A program made the translations under genes and the position numbers. From Alopecurus myosuroides (lineage: Eukaryota > Streptophyta > Magnoliopsida > Poales > Poaceae): DNA of 64,000 nt. Location: NCBI GenBank assembly GCA_028641055.1, contig CM054057.1, forward strand, positions 398,024,541-398,088,540. Reading direction: 5' to 3'. The notes beneath the pieces are model-generated. The model was given only the letters and a program-made list of their open reading frames with translations, was not told where the DNA came from and searched no databases. Below are positions 10,409-23,650 of this stretch, in pieces; the first letter of the stretch is position 1, and every line of letters begins with the position of its first letter.

Positions 10409-13130
10409 AACACTTGATTCCATTTGTCTGGGCCAAGCTAAAAGGCGTTAAAGAATAGCACTTCTTGGGAGATAACCCATGGTTTTATTTTTTGCTTTGT
10501 TTTTTATGTTTTATTTTATTCAAGGGGTTGTATACTTCTGTAGCAACTCCTTTGTATCTTTATTTTCATGTATTAGTTGTGCCAAGTAAAATTTCTAGCG
10601 AAAGTTGGAGTTGGTTTTGGATTCCTGCGCAGGAAACAGATTTCTACTGTCCGCTGTAAAAAATCGCATAATTCACAGAAAGATCAAAATGACCTGAAAC
10701 GTTTTGTGCTTATTACTCAGCCAATTCCGAAACTTTTTTGTTCTTTAATTTTTTTTCGATTTGAGCAACTTAAATGCCCCGAAAAAATTCGTCTTTACAG
10801 ACTGTTCTATTTTTGACAGATTCTGCCTTTTTACTTGCATTCTATCTTTTACTATGTCAAGTGGATTTCTTTGCTTCAAGAAACATCAGTGGCTATAGAT
10901 AATGTTTAAAAGTATCAATAATTCTTGTGTCCATGCAGAACATGTGATTTTTTATTGTGCACTAACCCTGTAATGCTAATTACATTGAGTGTGGTGTGAA
11001 GAAGTTTTCAAGGGTCAAGAGAAGAGGGTGATATAATGTGATCAAGAAGAGTGCAAAGCCAAAGCTTGGGGATGCCCCCGTGGTTCATCCCAGAAAATTC
11101 TAAGAACACTCAAGCGTGTAAGCTTGGGGATCCCCAAGGCATCCCCTTCTTCATCAACAATTTATCAGGTCACTTCTAGTGAAACTATATTTTTATTCGG
11201 TCACATCATATGAATTTTACTTGGAGGGTCATTTTGTTTTATTATGTTTTCCTTGCTGCAATAATATTGTTGGAACCTAGAATTCTTTGTGTGTGATAGA
11301 TACATGCTCCGATTTTTCATATGAATACTCGTTATGCTCGTATTCCTAGTTTTTCTTCTAGCTGCTGCAAAATTCCCGTTTAGCTCATGTTTTTCATGCA
11401 TCTCTTATTCAGAGTTGTTAGTTCTAGTAGAGTAGTGTTTGTACTCTCTTGTTTCATTGCTATATTATCTGGAGATTTTTTTGTTTTGTGTTTGATGGAA
11501 ATAGAAAATGCTACTTGTGGTAGATGGTATAACGAAAAAGCTTGCATATTCTTGTAGATCACTAAACTGTTTCACTTGATTATTTGTTGTTGTTTTGAGA
11601 TATCAATATTCTTAATGGTAAACTTGCTGGTTTAGTAGAGTAAAAACAATTAATGGTTGATCTAAAAGCTTGAAGCTGTGCCACACTCAAATAACCAGAT
11701 GATGGGATAATGGTATATGACTTCCTTTGCTGATAGCAATCGTAATGGATTTTTGTTACGCGCTACGGTCGGGGTAGCTAACAGTGACTTGTCACTGCCA
11801 CGGACCCTCTTGGAGTGATTATCATTATGCCTTGTAAGATCATAATTTTGGTCGTAATCTTTTAACTTATGAGTTTTATGTTGCGGTCTTCTGACACTTC
11901 CACCATCCATATTTGTTAGCCTCTTCGGTATTGTTCATTTCTCATTCACATTGAGAGTTGGTGCAAACTTTGCCAGTGCATCCAAACCCTGTGGGATAAC
12001 TTTGTTCTTCTACACATAAGCCAAAAATTATCTTCCTCAAAACAGCCACCATACCTACCTACCATGGCATTTCCATAGCCATTCCGAGATATATTGCCAT
12101 ACAACACCCATCATCATTATGTTACTTGTCATGCTTCATTGTTATTTTGCATACTGCTACACTGGCAGGAGCATTTTTATTTACATCAGAGATATTTCAA
12201 TTTGAGTTATGATTACTAAAAGTGTGATGGTTCATTGTAAAATGGAGTGTTTCCCCTACCAATGAGGTTATATAAAAAAAAGAGGAAAATCCCAAAAAGA
12301 AAAAAGGGCAAAAGAGATAAAATAAAGAGAGAGGGGGCAGCACTACTATCATTTACTCCACACTTGTGCTTGGTTAGCATCATTACTTCAGTTTGGAGAG
12401 AGTTTTCATATTATGACTTGCATAACTATGTGGGGAACTTACATTATAGAACTTTTCGTGTACATTCCAATGATGAGCCTCCTCAAAAGAGCTCCAGGTC
12501 TTCGTGAGCAAGCAAGTTGGATGCACCCCCACTAGTTCCATTGGAGAGCTTTCATACGCTTATATCTCTATGTGCATCCTTTGTGTGCAATCACTACTCC
12601 TTGCATAACTTTGATTATAAGACTTCCTCTTATCTAATGATCACTTTCAGTTGTGTGATACTTTCTTCCATTGACCATCCAAACCCCCCATAATGTTCTT
12701 TTACCCATAACATCCTAGTGCCAGGGACCAATACAGAACACTTGCTTGTTTTGAGTGTACAAATATTTTAATGATTTTCCTACATACATATTTTTGTCAC
12801 TTTACTTAATCCTAATAGGAGTTGTTGTGAGAGTTTGATGCCTTGGATGATTATATTGTTGTTCTTGAAGCTTAAATCATCTTTAATAAACCTCGCACAG
12901 TTATTGTCTTTTAGTATTGATTCATTGAAAAGTTTTACTTTGTTCTTCCTAATGGTTTATACATTATTCTATTTGATATCAACTATAAACCACATCATTT
13001 ATTCATTTGTCCTAGTTTACATGCTTTACATTACTATGATGATCAAGTTTATGTTTGTAGCATGTCACCTCAGATTTTTTTTTTATCGTTTACCTACTCG
13101 AGGACGAGTAGGAACTAAGCTTGGGGATGT
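10409..13130 (+). other. Non-coding 3' internal domain ending in polypurine tract
   Basis: 2.7 kb without a supportable gene, where pol would lie in an autonomous relative. It ends in AAGCTTGGGGAT (13117-13128) immediately before the 3' LTR at 13131, the expected place for the polypurine tract that primes plus-strand synthesis. The same 12-mer occurs at 11062-11073 and 11120-11131. The second copy forms the left part of the perfect palindrome CTTGGGGATCCCCAAG (11123-11138). Confidence 0.65.
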
Positions 13131-14690
13131 TGATACATCATAAACGTATCCATAATTTATGATGTTCCATGTTGTTTTCATGCCATATGCTACATGTTTC
13201 CTTTACACTTTATGCCATTTTTATCGATTTCCTAGGTCTAACCAATTGACAAGATGCCACAGAGCCAGTTCATGTTTTCTATTGTTTTTAGTTCCAGAAA
13301 AGTTCTTCTGGAAATATTCTTGGAATTGGACGATTCAAAGCCCGGAAGTCTTAGAAAGTCGTCGCGCACATGGAGTCCGGAGGAGACTCGGAGGGGAGCC
13401 ACAGGGGCCCCACACCATGGGTGGGCGCCCCCTTGGCCGCGCCCAGGGGTCGTGTGGCCTCCCTGCTCGCCCACCGACGTCTCCCTCTCGCCTATATATT
13501 GTCCTCGAAGGTTAAACCTAAATACCCGAGCCTTTTCCATGAAAAACATCTGCATCCGCCGTCATCATCAACCCTAGTTCGGGAGGGTTCTGGAGCTCTT
13601 CCCAGCACCATGCGGGAGGGGGAATCATCACCGGAGGACTCTACAGCACCATGCCCGCCTCCGGAATGATGTGTGAGTAGTTCATCCTTGGACTACGGGT
13701 CCATAGAAGTAGCTAGATGGTTGTTCTCTCCTCTTTATGCCTCATGTTTAGATCTTGTGAGCTTCCCTACATGATCAAGATCATCTTATTGTAATGCTAC
13801 ATGTTGTGTTTGTTGGGATCCGATGAATATTGAATGCTATGTCTCATGATTATCAATCTATCATGTTCTTTTCATGTGTATGTTATTTATGATCTTGCAT
13901 ACTCTCCGTTGTTAGTAGATGCTCTGGCCAAGTAGATGCTAGTGACTCCAAGAGGAATATTTATGCTCGATAGTAGGTTCATTCCTCTTTTGCATCTATG
14001 CTCGAGTGACGGAAACATGGCGGATGGGGGATGTGTTGTTGCCATTAGGGAGAAAACAACGATGTTTACATTGTTTAAATTACACACTTTGCTTACCGCG
14101 ATTATCTGTTGCTTGCAAATTAATACTCAAGGTTTGCTCAGATGACATTCTGAGGGTGGATTATTAGTCATAGATGTAGTGGGATGACGGTCTATATATC
14201 TTGTTGTAATGTCCGCATGAATCATATAGTAATCATCATGTCATGCATATGCATTATAGTGCTGCCGTTATATTTTTCAATTGCCTAGTTGTAATTTGTT
14301 TACCCAAAATGCTATTTATCTGTCTTCGGAGAGACACCTCTAGTAAACTGTGGACCCTGGTCCATTTTCCTCATACTGATAATAAAACCACTGCCATCAC
14401 TGTTCTCTTTCATCTACTTCAAACAAATATTATTTTCCACACGGTACGTTTAACCTCTTTGTGTTCAGCAAAACCGGGAGATTGACAACCTCACTGCTTC
14501 GGTGATTGTGTTGTGTAGGTTCCACGTTGCTTCTGAACCGTTGCCACCTCAGCTGCATCAACCTTTGGAAGTGATTTTTTTCTCCTACTGGTCGATTCAA
14601 CCTTGGTTTCTTCCTGAGGGAAACTTGCTACTATGCTCTTCATACCTTCCTCTTGGGGTCTCCCAACGAACATGTGTTAGACACGCATTA
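13131..14690 (+). repeat. 3' LTR of Sabrina-like element
   Basis: 1560 bp, pairing with 6517-8137. It is about 60 bp shorter because of several indels, including loss of sequence near the distal end. The terminal dinucleotide is TA instead of CA, apparently by mutation. The TSD ATAAG follows. Confidence 0.85.
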
Positions 14691-15058
14691 ATAAGCTTTA
14701 TTGAATGGTGGGATTTCGAGAAGCGGTCTTGATCATGCTGTTGAGCAGTAATCGAGTACACGTAGAGGCAGCTATTCGCTAGCAGTCTTTTAACTAAATA
14801 AAATCCAAGTCTAAAAAAATCCTAGGGGATGTATTTATGAGGGAAAAAGAGGGGAAATTCGTGCTCCCATGGGTGGGGCCATGAAATCCAGCTTAAACCT
14901 CTTTTTCCCATCAATACGGACTCTAAAAACTGCCCCCAAAGGGGTATGACAAAAATACATGGGCCTGGCCCAATAATAAGGTGGCGCAACACCTATAACA
15001 GGACTTGGATGAAAATAATGAAGTGGTAACTTGTCTAATTCGTCTAAGCCTTTATTTT
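14691..15058 (-). repeat. Minus-strand gypsy LTR, promoter half
   Basis: On the minus strand this follows the pol stop at 15059 and contains TCATAAATAC (14831-14840), a TATA-like sequence matching the layout of the LTR-like block at 3384. The LTR is broken at 14691 by the Sabrina-like element and resumes at 6516. The exact LTR start and polypurine tract were not resolved. Confidence 0.55.
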
Positions 15059-18000
15059 TCATTGCGGTGGCTTCAGGCTGCGGTAGTCTCCCTCCAAGGC
15101 AGTGTCATCTTCACCACTTGTGCTCCTGCTGCTAGCTCCATCCACGAACATGCTCCATAGCTTGTCGCTCTCATCCATGCTAGGTCCATTATTCCTAAGA
15201 TAAACAAACACATTTGATTTAGGCAGTATCATATTCTCATGTATATTAGGAGCAACTCGTAGAAACGATAGTACCTGCTGATTAAATTGGCGTGCACGAG
15301 CTCTAGTCATAGGTCTTCGTAATGGTGTAGTAGTTGAGGTTGCATCTATAGTAGGGATGTCCTCGTCATCCTCCCCTTCTTGAATTCAAGTCGGCCTTGA
15401 CGTCATGTCATCATTATCTCCCAAATATGGCTTCAAATCTGCAATGTTAAAGGTGGGACAAACCCCAAAATCTGCAAGTAACTCAAGTTTATATGCATTA
15501 TCATTTATCCTGTCTAACATCTTAAAAGGACCATCGGCTCGTGGAATTAACTTGGACTTGTGCAACTCAGGAAAACGTTCTTTGCGCAAATGCAACCGAA
15601 CAAGATCTACAGGTTCAAATATAAGCTCCTTCCTTCCCTTATAACCATACATTTTATATTTAACATTCATGTGTTCAATATTCTGTTTAACAGTGGCATG
15701 CAACTTTAAGATCAAATCAGCACGTTGTGTAGCATCTAAATTATGTTGCACCGAAGATGGAATAGGTAATAAATTAATAGGTGCACGAGGAATAAAACCC
15801 TACACAATCTCAAAAGGGCACAACTTAGTAGTAGAATGCAGCGGACGATTATAAGCAAATTCTATATGTGGCAAGCATTCTTACCACTTTTTTAAATTAT
15901 GTTTTCGCACAGCCCTTAACATAGTAGACAAAGTTCTATTAACCAGTTCGGTTTGTCCATCAGGTTTGGGGATGACATGTAGTACTAAACAGAAAATTTT
16001 AGTCCCCACCTTAGCCCATAAATATCTCCAAAAAAGGCTAAGAAATTTAGTATCACGGTCTGAACTAATGTATTTGGCACACCATGCAAGTGAACAATTT
16101 CACAAAAGAACAAATCAGCAACATGTGTAGCATCATCACTCTTGTGAGAAGGAATAAAGTGTGCCATCTTTGAAAATCTATCGACAACAACAACAAATAC
16201 TATCCCTCCCCTTCTGTGTGCAAGGCAATCCCAAAAAAAAGTCCATAGAAATATCTTCCCAGGGCACACTAGGAACAGGAAGAGGCATACATAAACCATG
16301 TGGATTCAAGCATGACTTAGCTTTTTAAGACGTAGTACAGCGGCCAACAAATCTATCAACGTCACGTCTCATGCGTGGCCAGAAAAAATGTTCAGCAAGT
16401 ACGTCCTTCGTCTTCTTCACTCCAAAGTGACCCATCAATCCTCCTCCATGCGCTTCCTACAACAGCAAAAGATACACGGAACTATCTGGAATGCATAGCT
16501 TGTTAGCACGAAACAGAAATCCATCATCGAGGATGAATTTATTCCATGTTCTACCTTCCTTACAATTCTGCAATACATCTTTATACTCAGCATCATGCAC
16601 ATATTGTTCTTTAATAGTTTCCAAAGCAAATATTTTAAAGTCAAGCTGAGATAACACGGTGTAACATCGAGGAAAAGCATCAGCAATAACGTTTTCTTTA
16701 CCCTTTTTGTATTCAATGACATAAGGAAAAGACTCAATAAATTCAACCCACTTAGCATGGCAACGGTTCAGTTTTGCTTGACTTCGAATATGCTTCATAG
16801 ATTCATGATCAGAATGTATAACGAATTCTTTAGGCCATAAATAATGTTGCCAAGTTTCTAAAGTCCGAACAAGAGCATATAATTCCTTATCATAAGTAGA
16901 ATAGTTCAGACTAGGCCCACTCGGGTTTTCACTAAATTATGCAACAGGGTTTTCTTCTTGTAATAACACACCTCCTAATCCAATCCCACTAGCATCACAT
17001 TAAAGCTCCAAAGTCTTACTAAAATCAGGGAGTGGAGCAAAAGAGCATGCGTTAACTTATCTTTCAGAACCGTGAATGCTTCCTGTTGTGCATCAGCCGA
17101 AACAAAAATCACATCCTTTCTTGTGAGCTCATTCAGCGGCGCTGCAATAGTACCAAAGTCCTACACAAAGCTCCTATAGAACCCAGCAAGGCCAAGGAAA
17201 CTCCTCAGTTGGGTGACCGTTTTAGGAGGCGGCCAACTCAAAATCGCCTCAACCTTGGCTAGATCCACTTCAATGCCCTGCGCAGTCACAACATAGCCAA
17301 GAAACACAACTCAATCGGTGCAAAAGGTGTGCTTCTCAAGGTTACCAAATAAACGTGCATCACGCAAAGCATCAAAAACAACACACAAATGAGTCACATG
17401 GTCCTCTAAAGATTTGTCGTATATCAATATATCATAAAAGTAGACCACCACAAACATCCAATGAAAGCACATAAAACTTCATTCATTAATCTCATGAGAG
17501 TACTAGGAGCATCAGTTAACCCGAAAGGAATCACTAACTACTCATATATACCAAATTTAGTTTTAAATGTTGTTTTCCATTCATCTCCTAATTTCATACG
17601 AATTTAGTGGTAACCACCACGTAAATTAACTTTAGAGAACATGGTAGAACCACTCAGTTCATCAAGCATATGATCCAAACATGGTATAGGGTGTCTATAA
17701 CGAATAGTGATATTATTAATAGCTCTACAATCAGTACACATGCGTGATGAACCATCTTTCTTAGGTACCAATAATATAGGAACACCACATGGACTAAGAG
17801 ACTCACGAATATAACCCTTGTCAAGTAGTTATTGAATTTGTCGTTCTATCTCTTTAGTCTCCTCGGGATTGGTACGGTAAGCTGCATGATTTGGAAGTGA
17901 AGCTCCAAGAATCAAATCAATTTGATGCTCTATTTCTCTAATGGGTGGCAGCCCCGGTGGCATGTATTGGGGAAAAACGTCCACATACTCCTGCAAAACA

Positions 18001-18959
18001 TTAGCAACAACAGGCTGCAAAGAGAGAGGCATATCTTCAAAAGAAAACAATACCTCTTTACAAACAATTGCATAACAAACAGAAGTTATCACATCCAATT
18101 CAGAAATATCAGATTGTGTACCAAATAAACTAGGATGTTTCAAACGAATGTCATTGGGTAGTTTAGAACCAAATTTACTCAAACTTTTATGTGGCATTAA
18201 TTCATTAGCAACAATCTGATTCTCACTCTTTATTTCTCCTCGTTTTTTGCTCTACTAGCTCTAGCAAGATCATCTCTTAAGATAGTTTCAGGAGTCATGG
18301 GTATAAGACCAATTTTCTTTCCATTATGCACAAAAGTATATTGATTAGTTTTACCATTATGAACAGATTATTTATCAAATTGCCATGGTCTACCAAGTAA
18401 TAATGAACAAGGTTGCATAGGAACAACATCACAATCAACAAAATTAGAATATGTCCCAATAGTAAAATGCACATGTGTAGTATGTGTTACCTTAAGTCTA
18501 CCTATGATGTCGAACCATTGAGTATGGTACGGGTGGGGGTGCTGCCGTGTAGGTAAAAAAGCTTATCCACCATCTCAATGCTAGCCAAGTTGTTACAGCT
18601 CCCACCATCAATGATGATCTAAATAGCATGCTCCTTGACAACACCTCGAGTCTGAAATAAATTATGGCGCTGATCTTGTTCCGCTTTACTCAGTTGCACA
18701 CTCAAGGCATGCTGTGCAACGAGGCTCGGATATGCATTAGCATGTTCAGCGCCCATCACCTCTATGTCCTTGTCAGAATCCATCTTTTCATCATGTTGTC
18801 TAGAAAGAAGTGTCAATGTATCTTCATCATAATCAATCGCAGAATCATACTCTCCATCTTCACGCATGATCATCACTCTCTTGGTAGTGCACTCATGCTC
18901 GAAGTGTCCATAACCCCAATATCGACGACATTGGACATCCTTGGTTTTACCCGTGGATG
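15059..18959 (-). pseudogene. Minus-strand gypsy zinc knuckle and pol
   Basis: Reading leftward: zinc knuckle CRRYWGYGHFEHEC (18900s); a pre-RT region (17829-18197); reverse transcriptase (about 16900-17830), seen only as broken pieces; RNase H to linker (16457-16798); integrase core with [17 protein letters not shown] (15985-16299); and the C-terminal part (15386-15751), ending MTRARARQFNQQV (15059-15310). The RT catalytic box, normally YFDD, reads YFYDIL at 17418-17447, so a catalytic Asp is lost. Stops and frameshifts are frequent throughout. Gag upstream of the knuckle is missing because LARD-like copy A begins at 18960. This is an old, inactive gypsy element; it looks chromovirus-like but I see no clear chromodomain. 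Confidence 0.75.
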
Positions 18960-21900
18960 TGTAACATCCCTGATTTTTGGAAAATACAAAAATCACAAAA
19001 ACTTGAAACTTTTTGTTTTCATGTTATGCGAGTCACCAAGATCCAAATGAGAAGCAAGAAACAAAAGAAAACAATGCATATTACCAATCCAATTATACCT
19101 CTATTCCATAAACCCAAAAACCCTCTCAAATGAATTTTCTCACATAAAGAAAACCATTTTATCTTTAGCGAACTTTATTACATAAAATGTTTTCAATTCA
19201 AATGTTACCTTGAAATTATTTTATGGCAACAACAATCAAAGATTTATAAACCTTAATAAAGTCCTAAGCCTCAAAAATATTTGATGAGAATAAAATGTTT
19301 TAATAATAAATTTTAGTTGTTATTCCAAGTTTTAAACATGAAGGTGTGAAAATGAAATGCATTGCTTTGAAAATAACATAACAAAAGGTTTTGAAAACAA
19401 TATTATGACCTGTGGTTTTATTCTAAATTTTATTGATCAACAATATTAATTAATTGATATGAACTAATTAAATAGCATTAAGTTACTATTAGTAGATCCT
19501 TCAACTCCTAAAATTATAAAAGTGGTTTAAAATAGCTTTCCAAAAATAATATATGACATGTAAAATGTCTCTGAAATTTTATTTAGACAATAACATCAAT
19601 TTATTATTTTCTAAATTTTAAAATGGTATTAAGTACTATTAGTGAGTTAATTATATTTTCAAAACATAAAAGAGATGAGAACACTTTGAAATGGTTTTGG
19701 AAAATATTATTTGATCTTTATAAGGCCACTGAAATTTTATTTGACAAATAATTATATTTTATATTTTTTCTAAATTAAAAATCACATTAAGCTACTATTA
19801 AGAAATTATTCAAATTTCCAAAATTCAAAAATAAAATATGTTGAATTGTTTTCAAAAATGGTACTGTTGGAAAGTATTTGAAATTTCAAGAATTTAGAAT
19901 TTTATTTCATGTCATTTGGATAATTAAAACATAAGTTATGATTTAATTAAATAAACAGAAATAAAAAAGAAAAAGGAAAAAAAGGAAAGATGACATCATG
20001 ATGACGTCATCGTCATCAAGCTCGTCCCCGTTACTCCCTCCACCATTTCTTCCCAAAATTTCGCCCCGCGATTACTCGTCTTTAACGCGATTAAACTCAT
20101 GTCCGAGCCCCGCACCATATAGCCCTGGCCTGCCTCTCCATTTCCCCTCTTGAACCCCGTCCTTTAGTGCCCCGAGGACCCCAAAAATTCCTCACCGGAG
20201 TTGCCCTCTGCCCGCCGCCGTCGTTCCTGTTTTCCGTCGAGGTGAGCCCGTCCCCGAGCACGAGACCCTGCACATCCGCTTCCCCTTGTTCGTGTGCCTG
20301 TTTTGATGTCCATGCCCTACGTTTTGGCACAGAAAATCGGCGCCGCCAAGCCCGTCTGCGTGTCGCCGGAACCGCCACGACCCCGTCCGTGTTGCTCCAT
20401 CGTTCCCAGAAGAGAGGGAGCGAGAAGACCCCACCCTCGGCCTCAACGTGCTGCGTGGAGTCTCCCTGAGCCCGGAGGTCCACCGGAGCCTCAACGCCGT
20501 CCACGACCGAGCACAGCGCCGCCGCCCCGCCATTTTCTGGCGAAGTTCCTCCGCCCGGTGAGCTCCCTTTCATCCCTGCCCGTTAGATCCACGATGGAGG
20601 GCCTCGATTAGATCTTTTAAACGAAGATGTATCAGCGAATCACGGTACGCCACGTCGTCCCGCGCGTTATGAGTTTATCTATCGCTCGGTGCAACGCGTA
20701 TATGGCCCAAGCCCACTTTCAGTCCATCGCCCTGCGCGGCATATAGCAGATCTGGACCCAGCCCATCTCTGGACTTAATTTCGAATAAAAATAAAATGGC
20801 AATTTTGCAGAAAAGCCCCTACATCTTAGATCTGTCATAACTTTTAATCCATAAGCCCAAATTTAGCAAACTTGGACTTTTTAGAATCAGCACAACATGT
20901 AGAAAATTTTGATGCTGGTCAAATTTAAAATTGACCATTTAAAATTTGTTCAAATTTAAATATGTTTGTTTGATTAATTTTGGCATAGTTCAAATTCTAC
21001 AAATCTAAAAATTGTAAATAAAATATATTTGAAAACCTTAGGATGTTTACCTTAATACCCTCTGTCCCAAAATAATTTTTGACCAAATTAAAATTGAATT
21101 TAGAATTAAGTTGACTATTTGAGTATTTTTGGCATAGATTTAATTCTATAAATAATTAGAAAATGTTTTCTTATGGAATGTTGCTCCATTTGGTAACCTT
21201 GAACCAGAGACATCAGTACCTAAACCTTTTAGACACCCTTGTACCATGACCATGTATTTTTGACCAAAAACCCAACATAATGATTCATCCTTTTTACCAT
21301 GTCTTAGAATTTTGTTTCCATTTCTTATTCCTTGTTGATGTGGCTATTTCGAGCCAAGCCAATTCCTTAGAATGTGTCAATAACATGTAGTAACAATTAG
21401 TGAACTTTAGTTTTCTATCTACTTCTCCTCTCCCTTATTCTTGCTTCAAGAATTCATCAACTTAACAAAAAGAAATCAAGACTCAAGCACAAGGAGGTAC
21501 TTCATTTTCAACTTGGTGGCAACATGAAGAGCTATGAGGAATATCATTGAAGAAGTTGAAGGAAGGACTTAGACTCCACAGCAACTAGAAGCAACTCCAT
21601 GATGTATAAGAGTGAAGAAATCTAGAAGAAAACATCTCCCTCTCTCTTTCTATCTTTCTTCCTATTTCTTTCTAAATTGACTTAGTAGTAGTTGTGCCCA
21701 TCCAACCTTGGACCAACTGGTGAGAATGCCATGAAGAATTTATCAAAACCAAGAGAAGAATCCATCCAAGGAACAAGTCTACAATAGAAGGATGAAGATG
21801 ATCTTCAAGAAGACAAGCATGTGAAGACCAAGAGCAATCCACACAAGTTGAAGAAGTACAAGTTTTTGTTGTCCAACCCTTGACCCAAATGGAAAATTCC

Positions 21901-23635
21901 AAGACTTTATTTGGTTATCTCTATTTGTTATGAAGTTAGATGAACCTAGACTCACCTTAACATAAATGGAAAGACTAAACTAGATCACTCAAATGTCTTG
22001 ATGAAAATGACTAAGTGTTACACATGGTTATGTGTTACTTTAGTTGAAATAGTGAGATCATCTTGGTGAACTATTGGAAATTCTTAGATAAATATGTTTC
22101 GAATAAAGTTTGATCACTACAAACTCAACCTAGATTATCTCAAGTAAACCCTTGGAACTTCCTTAACAAGTTTTGAACCAAGAGAGAATGAATCTTCCAA
22201 CTCAAAATATTGACCTTGTCCTAGCCAACTTGGTTAAACCCCTTTTACCATGATTGTTGCTTTGTATGATTTCTTCACTTGTATGTTTTTTTATGGCATG
22301 TTTGTTTATTTTGTTATTGTGTTTTCTATGAATAGATTGTACGGCGAGCAACGATCTTTTGTGAAGAGTGTGATTTCTTCACCAACTTAAACAAGGCAAG
22401 TAACACACCATCAACTAAGTATTATGATATGCTAATATCCCAAGTAGTGTGTAGCCATCCTTTTATATCCTGCTAGTATAGAAGACATTGAACTTAGTAG
22501 AATTGCTATGCTCTTCAAATGTTTCTTTTGGATGTTAAGGATAAAACTACTAAGTTTAATGAAACACCTGGGTGGAAGTGGTAAGACTGGATTATGTTGA
22601 GTGTTGCCTCGGGGCCCTTGTCTAAGGGTTATTCCACTTGAGGTTGTCACTTGCGGATGGCCACCCAGGAACAAAGAGATTACCATGTCCCTCTAAGTTT
22701 AGTAGCTTCCCGTGCAGCCGTTAGTCATATGGGCTCTGTCTTGATCAACTAAGTTGAATGAACTCACCAGCGCTTGACAAGTAGATGTAGGGGGTATAGG
22801 TTGGAACAGGTCAAGCCTGACGGTGGTGGCATTTCTTCTGAAAGATCTTGTCTCAATCTTCTCCTTTCCTTAATGCACTCAGGGTGTATAGGATGTTTGG
22901 GCTGATCTGAGTCTAAAGGTGAAAGTGCACAAACTCTGCAGAGTCAACAAACTAAGATCTTAGACGTGTCCCCGGTCATGGACAATTTGAGCAGCTGGAC
23001 AAGGAATGACGGAAGAATCTCATCATGCCAACTTCATAATAAAATTTTGATGGGTGAACATGGGTAGGAGTTTACCCTGATGTCTATCAGTGGTACTCCT
23101 TAATTTTAGTTAAGGTTCATTGGTTTCTATCAGTGATACCTATTATAGATGAAGTTGTTTTATGATAAAAGATAGGAGTAAACTGGCTTTATGCAAACTT
23201 AGCCAAAACTCCACTCAGCCAAATAAGCATATAGTATTAGTCTTGCCATTTATATCCACCATAGTGTTACTTGCCAATACATTAAATTGTATTGACTCCC
23301 TTGTGGCTGCATATTCCATATTGCAGATGTTTCTAAAGATGAGTGAGGATTTTGTTTAGGATCTCGAGACTATCGCCAACATGTTTTGCCTGTGGCACAT
23401 GAAGAAGATGGGCTCAATGTTGTACTATGTCTTCCGCTGTATATCTTTGTTTTCTGCTAGTCTTCTAAGACTATGCAAGTTGTAATACTATTTTGTAAAG
23501 ACTGGATCATGTGATAAAATAGAATTTGATGCATTTGCATGATATTGCATTTTGTACTGTGGTGCTAGCAATTGATCCAGGGAATAGCACAATAACACAG
23601 GTGTCCTTACATTATTTAAATGTGGGAACGCTACA
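18960..23635 (+). repeat. 5' LTR of LARD-like element A
   Basis: Starts TGTAACATCCCTGATTTTTG and ends GGGAACGCTACA, just before the primer site. AT-rich flanks surround a GC-rich block at about 20030-20600. A single TGACGTCA palindrome lies at 20002-20009. ORFs in the GC-rich block (for example 20097-20573 minus) occur in several frames at once and look like composition effects. The LTR is diverged from the copy at 53947-58687 but aligns with it in reverse complement. Confidence 0.75.
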
Positions 23636-23638
23636 AAA

Positions 23639-23650
23639 TGGTATCAGAGC
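23639..23650 (+). other. Primer-binding site, initiator tRNA-Met
   Basis: TGGTATCAGAGC, an exact match to the standard plant initiator-Met primer site, three bases after the LTR end CTACA. It defines the + orientation of element A. Confidence 0.85.

Larger units (their letters stand above)
6517..14690 (+). mobile_element. Sabrina/Athila-type gypsy element, gag and protease only
   Basis: Two related LTRs flank a 5 kb internal domain. The element begins TGATACATCATAAACG and ends CATTA, where the left LTR ends CATCA. Flanking pentamers are ACAAG (6512-6516) and ATAAG (14691-14695), a TSD with one mismatch. The internal region holds a tRNA-Asp-type primer site, a broken gag, a protease, and 2.7 kb of non-coding sequence ending in a polypurine tract. 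No reverse transcriptase, RNase H or integrase can be seen, so mobility would have depended on enzymes from another element. The LTRs differ visibly at many sites and by indels, so the insertion is old. The family name is inference from layout and LTR sequence. Confidence 0.85.

Noticed and set aside
20097..20611. ORFs up to 158 codons in element A
   Set aside because: Equivalent GC-rich LTR block; open frames overlap on both strands and are low-complexity.
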